From Neodiprion pinetum (taxonomy: Eukaryota > Arthropoda > Insecta > Hymenoptera > Diprionidae): a DNA stretch of 64,000 nucleotides. The position numbers were made by a program, and so were the translations under genes. Below, one piece after another: positions 52,834 to 64,000 of the stretch. The notes under the pieces were generated by a model that saw nothing but the letters and a program-made list of their open reading frames with translations, did not search any database and had not been told where the DNA came from. The stretch is from NCBI RefSeq assembly GCF_021155775.2, contig NC_060235.2, forward strand, positions 32,714,607 to 32,778,606. Reading direction: 5' to 3'. Each line of letters starts with the position of its first letter. The first letter of the stretch is position 1.

Positions 52834-54686
52834 TGCCCCTACCCACCGCATCGTCCTACCCTCGTGTAATACCGCAGTTATAATATCCTTTCCGGTCTCC
52901 TAATGAAAACAAATATTCGTTTCGTCTTACGCACGCTAAACCTCTAAATAAATAATAATGTACAAGCTTATATACCTACCCTTGCGGGTTCTGTTTTCTT
53001 TTCTTATTTTTTGTGGGTAAAAATTTTTCAGGTAATACCTGCGGCGTAATACGAGCCGTTACATTGCTAGCGAAAGTAACGCACCTAAAACGAATTACCG
53101 ACATTTCAAGATAAACGGTAAGTCTTGTGTCTGGTGATAAAAAAAAAAGGTTGAAAATGAATTGTGTCACTTTTACAATGATTCGTATGCATGATACTTC
53201 TCGCCCGTGTCCTTTTTTTCACTGACGCAGAAACGTGTACGTATACGGGTAGACGAGAAGTACAGGCCTGAAAGTATTAATTTGATTTGCGTTCCTTTCG
53301 CAAGGCTTTGCATAGAGTTTTCGTCACGTCGCTGCCGCATCCGGCTACAAGCCAATCATCTCGTCGCAAAGCGAACAATCGAATCAGCGATTTTATTCAT
53401 ATACATCGTAGTTTCCCTGTCACAACCGACATCCATGGAGCGGCAGCAGAGGTCCGGCGGATATCTCGCTTTCTTATAACACAGGCACTCTCTGATGTCT
53501 TGAACATTCATTCTAAATTTTGCAGTAGCTGCCTACCTTGACGAGCATTTTCCAACCATCCACCTGCAGGCTCTCCTCGGGGGAAGAAATTAAAATTTCA
53601 TACAACTCGACGTCGTTACGGTAACTCTAGTCGGGGTTTCGCTATTTTATCTCATCCTTTTCGCGTGAAGATCCAACGTCGTCACGTTACTATATTATGT
53701 ATATGACATTTGCCGATTCGCTATGGATGCAATTTCACTTCAGTGCGGAAATCTGGATCACGGTATTTGTCGGTTTAGCTTCGGAAATTGTCGCTGGTGA
53801 ATATTTGGGAAGAGTTTTAATTCTCCGTTGACGACTCCACGTAACTAATTACCGTGGATCCTGTTGCGAGACGTTTAATAAAATTTGGTGGGCATCGTCG
53901 TCATTGTTACATCGGGAGCGATGATGAGTAACTTTTCACGAAGCTCCAAGAATGAGAATATCGATATCGAGCCATTTCTGATGGTGCCTGGTCAGAGTCC
54001 TTTACACGATAAATTAAAAATATTGCTTACGTGGTTTCCATGCGCATCTGTCAGGTTTATACTTTCGTCAGGTGACGAATCAAGGTAACGTTTTTCGATG
54101 GGCGAGGGTGTTTTGGGGTCATGGGGGGTCGCTGACAGGGACGGCTCGGAAATACAGTATTGGTATCGGCCGCAGCGTCAATGGCTGGTAAGAGAGAGCT
54201 GATAACGTTGATCGCTGATAAATCCAGCACGTTCGGCGGTGAAATTCGTCGTTTGGACAAAATGTATATCACCCCGAATCAGCGCGCTTGTCGATACGCA
54301 TTTATTTCCTCGAGGTTTAATCGGCCCGGCAGATCGCGGGGAAATCGACAAATACGACCCCGCGACTTCGATCGAAACCCTATTTATTTCACTTTCAACC
54401 TTCTAGGAGATAGCTGCGGAATGTGTCACAGCCGTGAATTATTCTCTCGCAAAACTGATATTTCTCTCCCACGTTTACGCGAGATGCGGTTGGGCAAGTT
54501 CGGTGCCTAAATTCGCGTGTATCCCCACGAGGAAATCTCGTATTGCGAAATCTCCCCCGCCAGTGTGAATAATCCTCTGCTCGCGTCTTCGAACGCAATA
54601 CCTGGGGGTTTCATTTATTCTCTTGAAATAACTTTTTCATCATGACTCTTTAGATATCGGTATCTGTGGGTGGGCGCATGCAGGGT

Positions 54687-54704
54687 GTATACGTATACGT
54701 ATAC
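54687..54704. repeat. (GTATAC)3 palindromic repeat
   Basis: GTATACGTATACGTATAC is a perfect 18-bp self-complementary sequence. Related TATACGTATAC motifs recur at about 18505 and 43812. Confidence 0.85.
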
Positions 54705-55499
54705 TCTGACGTAGGCTTTGACGAGAGAGGACATAAAGATTTCGTTTACGGCGACGCGGGAGTAAACGTGCGAAATGAATCAAGGTTGTAAAAAAAAGGA
54801 GGGGGCTGTTAAGTTTTTACGATTTTTGACAGAGTTTTAGGGCTTGTACTACTACCGCTGTTTGTCAATTATTTGTCGAAATTTCTCACCTGCATCGGTC
54901 TGGAATGTGAAGCGACGTATATACGTGTATATATTCCCGCCACTGTAGACGACCGGGGATGTATTTCAAACCGTTAAATATTAGAGAGGCGAAAGAAAAA
55001 GGCAGTAAAACGAGAACGAATTCAAATGGATCAATCCGTCCATTATATGCCTACAAATCTCGGCACGGGGAAAAAAAAAGAAATAACCTGGTCGTTATAC
55101 CTTTCCCTCCGGTACTTCCGGCCAGCTAATTTGCGATAAAATTCATGCGGCAGGCCTTCCGTGCGTTTAATAACCCCGGGTAAAACTTGTAATCGATCGT
55201 ACAAATATACGTGATGTGATTCATGACGTACCGTGCAGCCTAGATCAATTGTACAGATATAGAGAGAAAAATATAATCATGGGAAACTATATCGGTCCCC
55301 GCGTCATTAACACCCAATTACCAACTTTTATCACTTCGTCCCAAATGACGCGGTATATACTTTATAATTAATAAGCACGCACGCGACGGTGAAAGTACGT
55401 TGAATAGCTCCGAATCAAACATTCGTTTAAATACGCGATTGCTGCTGCCGTTGTTGTTGGTAATAACACTTTGAACATATTTCTGTCTGTCTGTCGCAG

Positions 55500-55638
55500 G
55501 GTGCAAATTTCCCGACCAATGGAGGGGTGAATGGTTTCAATCGGGCGTCCTGCAATTAGTCGCCGTGAACGAGACGACAATCACCGGCAAAGGGCGCTGT
55601 ATCGAAGCCGACGGTGACAAGTTCCTCATCGCAGATCG
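55500..55638 (+). CDS. Second coding exon: N-terminal cysteine module, DUF7044-like
   Basis: This 139-nt exon is flanked by a pyrimidine-rich acceptor (TTTCTGTCTGTCTGTCGCAG, ending 55499) and a GTGAGT donor at 55639. Joined to the exon ending at 28400 it reads continuously as residues 24 to 69 plus two bases of an Arg codon. It starts Gly-Cys-Lys-Phe-Pro-Asp-Gln-Trp-Arg-Gly-Glu-Trp-Phe-Gln-Ser-Gly. It then has an N-glycosylation sequon (Asn-Glu-Thr) and a second cysteine in Gly-Arg-Cys-Ile-Glu, and ends near Asp-Lys-Phe-Leu-Ile-Ala-Asp. From memory, this C-F-P-x-x-W-R-G opening, followed by a G-x-C and a D-K-F/Y-L block, matches the insect module called DUF7044. That module occurs at the N-terminus of extracellular proteins of unknown function. 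In relatives I recall a Cys-Tyr-Arg-Cys segment soon after this point; I could not find it before 64000. Reading through the donor gives an immediate TGA. Confidence 0.82.
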
Positions 55639-58600
55639 GTGAGTGGTTTATTCAATTAACTTAAATCAGCTAAAACAGATTCCCCCGACCTTAACCAATT
55701 ACTTGAGACGATTTTTTCCTCTCGGTAGCTCTCGCAATTTTTGCCACTTAACGACCCGAGACTCCTTTATGGAAACTTTGTAATTTGTGTTCTGAATTCC
55801 GGATAAGCGCGATCTTTCCGTTCTGAGAGAAATTTTTATAATGCAAAATCACATGTTACCCGAAGAACTAACTATTCAGACTTTTACGTAAAATTTTAAT
55901 TAATCTTGAGTGAAAACTGAAAAGTTTACCAGCCGATTCGCGGTCTTTGAAACTCTTGTACTTATTTGAAAACTCGGAATGATTCAGATGTTGGACAGTT
56001 TGAAAATAGAGAAGAACGGACGTTCGGGAGTTCCAGGATATTTGCAAAGCGACCAATTTCACGAGGTGGACATTAAAAGTATCAAAAGATTTGAAATGCC
56101 AATTGGTCTAAAAAGAGTAACTGACTGACGTCAACATACATGAATTTTCAGCTCGTAAATGTAAACGCGTAAGTAATCGGGATCCTGAGTATCGACAAGC
56201 CATGCATGTGTGCTCGACATACTCCACGGTTCGGGGTTTCAGTTTCAATCCGTAGTTGGCTTTACCTCGCATTCAACCTTTCCCCCGATCCGTCTGCCTC
56301 ATAGTTCCGTAAAACAAGACGCGCGCGGAGTAACATTTTGGCAAGCTGTTTCGCTCCGAGAACGGCGTATAATAGAGAGAGAGTAGAGCGGGTCGGAGTT
56401 TGGCTGGTTGGCCGATGCGACGAAACACAGACGGAAGGAGAGAGATCGAGATGTAAGGATATAGAAAGATAGAGGGCGGGGTGAAGAACGGAGTAAAGCA
56501 GTCAGGAGACGCGGGGAGCTGAGCCGAGCTGAGAGCCAAGTTTTAATTAATGTAATGGAGAGTGGCGCGTGATTAGCCCCCCAATCAGCGAGTCCTCCTC
56601 GGCGAGGCGAGTGCGGAGCCATTCGGAAGTGAGGAGAGTAAAATAACCGCTCGTGTTCCGGGGGGGCGGGAGGGTTGACGGTGTTGAACGGCGGTTGTTG
56701 GCGGAGGCGGGGGACGAATAAAGGACGGAGGTGTCGAGCATGGGGTTAAGGAGTGCACGACAAGTGGGAGGATGGGAGGGAGAGAGGGAGTCATGTTCCG
56801 AATGAAAACCGTCAAATGGTTAATGGCTTTGATCGTTTGAAATTTCAATCACCCCTCGACTCTCCACCCTCCCTCACTCCCGCGGTGTTGCATAATTTAA
56901 ACTGTGCGGAGGATAATCGACACGCGTTATGCACACGTTTATCGGACTTGTACGCGTTATTTTCGATTTTTTACATCAAGTCGGAAATTTGAAATAAAGT
57001 AGGTGCCGTAACGTGTTCATTCCTTCGTTGTCGTTGTTAATCACTGGGTGAGAATGAACGCGAGAATTGAAAATATAGAATCCCTGGAGGGTTGCTGTTT
57101 TTGAGGAAAAAATGAAGGAAACCGCATAACAGAACGTTTGATATCAGATTAATTTCACTTTCAGTACGAAATTTCTAAACATTCTTTACAATTGATGTAC
57201 AATTTTTCATCGATAAATTACTGTACCGAGGTAGGATATTAAATTTTTACTCTCCAGAAACCTGGAATGGTAAATCACAGATCGATGAGTATGATATGGT
57301 CTTCATAGCGAATATGGTATTCAAGCTTATTCTGCCATTCGCGTTATTAGCCATTACGAATTAAATTCGAAATATGTATACTCTCATTTCGGCTAAGAGG
57401 TAAAATTGAATATATAACCCATACTCGAAGTTCAAATATCTCGGCACAGTGCTAAATTTTGAGGTAATTTTCAGCTCCCTGTATACATCATGCAAACATT
57501 TTATATTTCCATCGGTATAAACTATAAACCGAATAATTTATAATTTTAACGTGTAAAATATATGGATGTATAGATCCGCCCAGATTTCGTACCAGACAAT
57601 TCAACCGAAGCACACACACCTGGAGTTGCGTAAACGCGGCAGGGTAGTTTCGATAAATCGTACTTGTTATTTTCATTCCGACTTTTCCTTTTTCATCCTA
57701 AACCTAGCTTTGCCCCCTCCATTTTCATATCCATCGAAATTTCGTCACATTCCGATATTTGTTGAATGTCACCCGATAACGTACGGCTTTATTTTCATTC
57801 CGCAAATACGCTGCAGCGTAGTTCGGCATTGCTCGCATCCGGCAGTGGTACAATCTATGAACGGGAAACCGAAATACACCGATACTCTGCTGCAGCAGCC
57901 GAATCCATGTTTCCAATCCTTTGCGCATTAGTTAATTGATTGCCGAATCCAACGTTGTCGGCCGAGTTAATCCGCCAACGCGGACGAGGGTTGAAAGGAT
58001 AATATTCAAAATTCGGTTGATAATTTTTGTACATTCGGATTATCTCTTTTCAGAGATTTTCGATACGTAATATAGAACCGCGCGGATCGATAAAAGAGGA
58101 GACGAAACAACGCACGATGAACGAAAATCGTTTGCAGGATAAGCGAAATTTGGGTAATTTTTCAAGCTTGAAAAGCCGGCTGATGAGCCGGGCTCAGATA
58201 TACACGGAATCCGTAATTCGATCGATTGAACGTTCACGGTTATTAAACGGTTTTATAATGGGATGGAATTAATTGACTGAGTACATTACGATCGGCGGGT
58301 TACAGTATACTCGAAGAATAGTCGGATGTAATCGAATATTTGCGGGCGCTCCCGCATATAATCATCGGAGAATCGGCGAGACGGTAAATTGGCGAATTCG
58401 CATACAGCGTTAGCCGTTCCTCGGTGTACGTTGCATCGTCCGAATTTCGATCATTTATGCGAAACCTATATATGTATTTATATAAACACAAACACGGGCG
58501 TTTGGAGGCGTGATCGATTTTATTTTCATCCGATTTTACGAGGGCTTTAATTGAGCGTCCACCACGATGTATCATTTGAATTTCAAGATAAACCATTCCA

Positions 58601-61600
58601 AGATATGTACATTTTCAAAAAGTGCGTCTTACCTCCATCCGATTTTGGATTTATATATCTACAAATTCACTCATTTCTATCCACAGTGGAAACAATTTCT
58701 ACACGATTCGCCCTGGTGTCGAGAAAATAAAACAAACTCGTAAAAACAAAAATTATCACTCTATCAACCTCAACAATATTTATCAACAATATTTATTCGA
58801 GTTATCAAAAATCGAGGTATGCCTAATTTTTGTATATCCACTATCGCATGCAGGAGATGGAAGATGATACGTGCAAGAACAGATTGAAATTGATTTGCGA
58901 CGATTTTAAAAGTCATTTGATTAAACCTGTAAATATTATTCGAACTGTTGGAAACTTAGCTTAATTCTATTAGTCATTTTTTACTCGGCGATCAAACAGT
59001 GGCAAAGATAATTTTATTTTTCTGCGAAAAATAATCCTTTTATACGATCAATTATTACAGAGCACACGTCTTAATTGATCGGATTCTAGTTGGTTAGAAC
59101 ACAGAATGTTGGTAACGAAGTATGGAAAAATGAAAATTAAAGCCAACGTTTCGAGGGGTTCTGAAGAGATTGTATAGAGAGACTCCCAGCAAAGTATGCC
59201 GTGAAAACTTATCCAATCAATCAGGCGGCGGATCAAATTCGCATTGATTGGTCTAATCCATCAGAGTACACCACGACATGATCGCAACTTCCACCCTGTA
59301 AACTTATTCCCGTCATCCAGCGTTTTCTCTGAGTTATATTACTAATTACTTTTCCCTGAAGCGCGTTTCCACAAGATAGAACGCTCGACGCGTCCGGCGA
59401 TCCAGTGATATTTTTTCTCTATCTTCCGCTTCCTGGATCAATTCGCCCAGCTTCCGGCCCTCCTTCGATCCTCCCTTATACCTGCCAACTCCGACAATCC
59501 GGGATAATCATTCTTTTCGTTTTGACGTAAACCGTGACGTCGAATCCGGAAACGGGCTTTTCCCCTAAACACGATCCCGCGTGTACAGGTGGTCGGTCTT
59601 CGAGTTTTCTCTCTTTTTTTACAACAATCGTTGTCTATGATGATAGTAAAGTGGACCAGGCTGCTCGAGATTACGGCCTCGCGCCAAAACACTCAATGTA
59701 CAAAGCCCTGTCACATATATACCTACCACGCCAGCTTTATCGCCTAACTAGAATATAATAACAGTAGGAGAGTATTCGGCATAAATTTTCATCGTTACCT
59801 CGCAAAATCCAAGCGGGGTGTTAGGAGATGGCGGTCCGTCTTTATTAAAATCCTACCGGGTCCGAATCGAGCTTAAAGCCCCGGTAATGATGAACGAGTC
59901 GACCGCCGCGACATAGTCTACGTTTTCGCCGAAGGATGTATAACACCAATACATTAACGTGCGCAGGCAAACGCAATTTACTTCGACTCAGAAATTACTA
60001 ATTAGAAATTAATTACAATGATCGTCTGGCGGATGTAATTATATAGTCTGAACCATGTGACGGACTGCTGATTTCTGCGATCTTTCTGCAGTCGCGCGCT
60101 TAACGCCAAAGACGGATAATTCTCGTCTGTAGAATATAAATAAACTCGGAGTATGCTTATACTCTTGTTTCCGTTTTACCTGAAACTTTTTATTGGAATT
60201 TTCCTTCTTCAATTCGCTTATGAGTTTTCCCAAATTTTCCGCTTACAGCTTTATTCACGTTTGAAACAGCACCTCAACGTATAAGTTATGCAAGCCTGAT
60301 AAATACATAATTCGAACTATGCAAATTTGTAGCAAATTTGAGAAATGTCAAAAATTTTCTATCTCTTCACCAAATTTACAGAGACAACTATTTTCTCGAT
60401 ACAAGAGCGTGTAATAAAGTCATGAATATTGTCCCAAGAATACGAAGCATCCAGCTGGAAAGATTTTTGTTCCCGTTCTATTTCCAGAGGAATATGGCTC
60501 GCGTATTACCGGTAACGCGTTGCGTTGTAAGGATTTTAATTAAACGCTCGTAGCGTCCGCGCTGCGAGTTATCCGTATAATTTTATGCTTGCAAAAGATG
60601 CTAGCAAGTATTTCGCGCGATCTTGCCGTGCAATCGACAAACGCCTCCCACGAGACGGTTCATTTCTCTACCAGGAATATGTTGCTGGGGGGTGGGTAGC
60701 TCCGGTCAAAGTTCGACGTTAACCCAATCGGTGAAACAACTCTGCGGTGAAAAGTTTCGATGTGTCGCGAGCCGTTCGTTCGTTCGAAATTTACTCTGCA
60801 GGTTGTTGACTGTATCCGTTGACCTGACGGATAGAGAAATCGCCATCATCGCGCCGAGGAGCTCTTATTATTTAGCAGGATACAAACCGGTTCAATTCGT
60901 TTGGAGATCAGGAAGCTGCAAGCAGGGGTGAAAAGTACCTGGGAGGTTCGAGAGACGTGTGAATATCTCATATATGGGAGCTGGGGGGAGTGGAAAATTT
61001 TTGCGAATTCCGGCGCCGTGAGTCTCTTAGCGCAACACGTAGACTTTGCAAAGTATTTCCGATATTTGATCGGCCGAGAAAATTCCGGCTGAGCCGAGAC
61101 CTCGTCATTGTCGATGAAGCGGTCGACGCGGCTGACGCCGCGGGCCGGAGGTTCATGGGCTTGCCAAATTCATCGATTCACATTCTCGACTTGTTTCGCA
61201 TCGACAGCCACCGAGGCGAGGATTTTGCCTCCAGATTATTCCCAGAGTTTTGCATAGTTTCAGGGACAGAAGGGAAAAAGCTCCTGGGGTAGTTCACCGT
61301 GTACTTGGCGCGGCTGCAAGCCGGCGAGAAGTGGGGGGATCGTGAGTGATGAGCCACGAGCTTAACCATACGTGGAGACAATTAAGCGGCTAATGCCAGA
61401 ATGCGTGCTTCGCGAATGTCCGAAGGGATCTCCACATGTATCAGGAGAAAACAGTCCCCCACCTCCGTTTCCTATCTTCTTTATAGACACCGAGGAAAAT
61501 TATCGGATGTCTACTCGCATCCTTTTTCACGTTACTGTGATACGAATCCGCAACCGTATTACATCTTATCGGAAGTTGTGTGACACTTTCAAGTCATGCT

Positions 61601-64000
61601 AAAAAATTTTCCACACCTCGTGCAGATACGCGTCGTACCCCCAGCTTTTAATTACACTTTTCAACGTATTTTTTTCGCCGTTACAACGTAAGCTTGGTAA
61701 TTAATTAGAGACAATACGAAGATCATTTTCTCGCAACTTTGTCGCTTTGAAAGTATTATCCAGGTTTAAGAATACGGTCTCTGAAATGCGATGAGGAACT
61801 CTGTGGTAATGCTAAATGTAATTTTCAGCTATTTAAAGCCTGACAATCGGCTGATCGGCAAATAACGATCGAAGCCGGAAGCGGGTTTACTCGAGTGCCG
61901 TTTCCAGGTTCACTGCAATTCGTTCGCGACGTGATACTCATTATCCAAGGGGCTGCAAGTGCGCGGTGGTCTTACCTCGGCAAATAAAGCTCCTTATAGT
62001 TACCGCGTAGAAGGCCTAGAAACGCTTTAAAGTCCGGGCATATTCCGTGTGAAGTCACGTAAATAATGTATCAATAGATGCTTGCTCGAACCGTCCCCGT
62101 TGGGATCGGGACTTTCCCTCGCCTCCGCTAGCCCTCGCCCCTTTCACCCTTACACCCCCCATTCCTTCCACCCCTTTCGCCCTCCCGGAGCCTGCTTATG
62201 CCGAGGCTGGCTTCCTCGCGTATTACCGGGGATTACCAGCTTCTCCGCGTACTGCTGGAGACCCGCTTGCGAGGGTAGGTAAATTTTACCCGCTACTATA
62301 ATCACAGTCGCGCGCGGATGTGCGGCTCTCCCCGGAAGCCGCGGATAAGAAGCGAGACTGCTTCGGTAGTATAGTAGGGTATTTCCTGCTGGCGGGGAGA
62401 GTGGGAAACTTGCGGCATGCACCGGATAGGCGGAGCCCCCAGGGCGTATTTGCAATCGCGGTAATTAGATGTATCGGGGTGTTCACGATTACCTGTACGT
62501 AAAGGAAGCCGTGCTCGCCGGTATTTGGCTTTGGCTTCGCTCTCGACTGATCGGCGAGAAGAAGAGAGGCTGACGATGAGAACTAAGCGAAAGCATCTCA
62601 CGTCGCGGAGCGACGGGATCGGGGAAACGATTCGAACGCTCGGCCGAGGACCCTGGGGCGAGGATGCGTTTCCGGTTCTACAATTCATCGTAGGTGCCCG
62701 GAGGGCGGCTTGAACGCATTATGATACGTAAACTAGGTCGGGCAAAGTCTTGGTTATAGGCGGACAGGGACAATATACCCCCGCCCTTGGCAACCACCGG
62801 CAATATCCTAAAAGCATTTTTCTATACCGTACCGCACGCTGCACGAAATACTTACGTATACATGTATGTATTATACGTCACGGGTGTCTCTTGACGCCGA
62901 AGAAATACTCGCCGAACCCCCTTGAGAACAGATCTATATATATATATATATAGACGTATGTGCCACGGACGCTTGAGTTACGTTACGTTGCGCATCGCAG
63001 CTCCTGTCGGTGTGTGATAGATATTTTTACCAATTTTACGCCGCTTTACCTACATTTTAGACGACCGATCAACGACTTTCAGCCTATAAATTTTTCCCAC
63101 TTCGTGTATATTTTTTACACTCGGTCACATGTGCAACCAGTAGCGAAACTATAACTCGGATAAAACAGAGAGAACGACTCTACGAAATTGAGCCAACCCT
63201 GTTTCTTTTTTTTTTTCTGCATCATCTTTAAACTTTTTCTACGCATTTATATTTTCTTGCCTCCAGGTGAAATTTTTTTGAAATTGATAATTTGAGGGTA
63301 TCAACAAAAATAAGTTTATCTAACACGTTTCTGCAGACTCGTGCCATTTACGAATTAATCTGGACTGTCAATCGAAGGCTTTTTATTTATTTAATCATTT
63401 TGCAATTAGGATATACAGTCAGGTAGAAGGAACAAAAATAATGCGGTACATAATTTGTGAAAAATATAAACATATTCCTCGTTTCAACGAATTCAAAATT
63501 ACACCATAAAAAAATTTCGAATTGAAGGTGACTCCAATCTTCGAAATATGAAGCGTTAACAGTGAAAGAAAAATAACCCTGCGTTATTTGATTGAGTTCA
63601 CACGAAGTCGTTTCAGAAAAACTTCTCCGTTGCTGTATTCATTAGGGTTCGAAATAAACGTTTTAAAATTGAAATTGTAAGCGTTACGATTCTATTGAAA
63701 ACAATTTTTTTTTATTAATTTTGGAGTTATCTTCACCATACGTCGATTCGATATGACATCCGATTGTGATCGTATCCCTGTAGAAATACTTTCTTGATTC
63801 CAAATTTTCAACGCGAGAGTTAATCCGAGATATATACTGCAGCCATGGTCTAGGACAGCCAAGAATCCGGCGCAAAAACTTCATGAACTTTAGCCTTGCG
63901 ACCTTAATGATGACCTTTCGGACTTTTCGACCGTTTTATTCCTTCTATTGTACTAAAAATCGACGCGATCCTTCCTCATCCAGATATGGGGGAAGGTGAA
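55639..64000 (+). other. Intron 2 (start only), at least 8,362 nt, no further exon seen
   Basis: The GTGAGT at 55639 starts a second intron, entered in phase 2 (CG of an Arg codon). I looked through to 64000 for a continuation in the right phase, especially a Cys-Tyr-Arg-Cys type segment, and found none. The block holds CT/GA-rich and G-rich stretches near 56450-56780, a (TA)n tract at 62935-62952 and only short open frames without splice signals. The third exon is probably beyond the window. Confidence 0.55.
62935..62952. repeat. (TA)n microsatellite
   Basis: About nine TA units near the end of the window, within intron 2. Confidence 0.9.

Larger units (their letters stand above)
28401..55499 (+). 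other. Intron 1 of the secreted-protein gene, 27,099 nt
   Basis: The intron runs from GTAAGT at 28401 to the CAG ending at 55499 and joins two phase-compatible coding exons. A very long first coding intron that separates a signal-peptide exon from the mature protein is common in insect genes with tissue-specific expression. It may hold enhancers, though I cannot identify any by eye. Inside it I see microsatellites (39447-39475, 45943-45964, 47681-47730, 50542-50564, 52820-52833). There is also an A-run at 38437-38453, an AT-rich motif-dense block at 44640-45180, and a few open frames listed separately. No nested gene with clear splice structure was recognised. The remaining sequence appears to be ordinary intronic DNA. 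Confidence 0.7.

Noticed and set aside
53885..54510. Plus-strand frames ending at a CAAG-GTAACG donor-like site, with a minus-strand frame over the same interval
   Set aside because: No acceptor, no family match and overlapping frames; not enough to call an exon.

Overview
The window looks like nuclear DNA from an insect: moderate GC, dense simple repeats, no operon-like gene packing, GT-AG splice sites, and a short stretch of the arthropod telomere motif TTAGG. A hymenopteran (possibly sawfly-like) source is my impression from base composition and the abundance of TATACGTATA-type alternating steps. I cannot prove it from sequence alone.

Only one gene is well supported. It lies on the + strand and only its start is inside the window. 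A first coding exon (28331-28400) encodes a signal peptide. It ends in a phase-1 GT donor and joins, in matching phase, to a 139-nt exon at 55500-55638. That exon encodes a short cysteine-containing module around Cys-Lys-Phe-Pro-x-x-Trp-Arg-Gly. The two exons are separated by a 27,099-nt intron. A second intron runs from 55639 to the window end, and I found no third exon. The N-terminal module resembles, from memory, the one called DUF7044 in insect secreted or membrane proteins of the DUF7042-7045 group. Its biochemical function is unknown to me. The start codon follows a splice acceptor at 28323, so at least one upstream non-coding exon must exist, which I could not place.

Region by region: 1-4800 is non-coding to my reading. 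4831-5695 holds a possible terminal coding exon on the minus strand (stop at 4981, AATAAA at 4836-4831), backed directly onto a large (GA)n/(GGGA)n microsatellite. 5696-28323 is upstream non-coding DNA with low-complexity tracts, a TTAGG tract at 16891-16913 and G-quadruplex-type runs. 28401-55499 is the giant intron, with a few open frames of uncertain status (28904-29365 minus, 33108-33365 plus, 42663-43310 minus) and an AT-rich block full of TTCAA/TTGAA motifs near 44.6-45.2 kb. 55639-64000 is the start of intron 2.

I found no convincing tRNA, rRNA, snRNA, CRISPR array, intact transposon or viral gene. The most useful leads are the split secreted-protein gene and the minus-strand terminal exon candidate. 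Neither is a proven new system.
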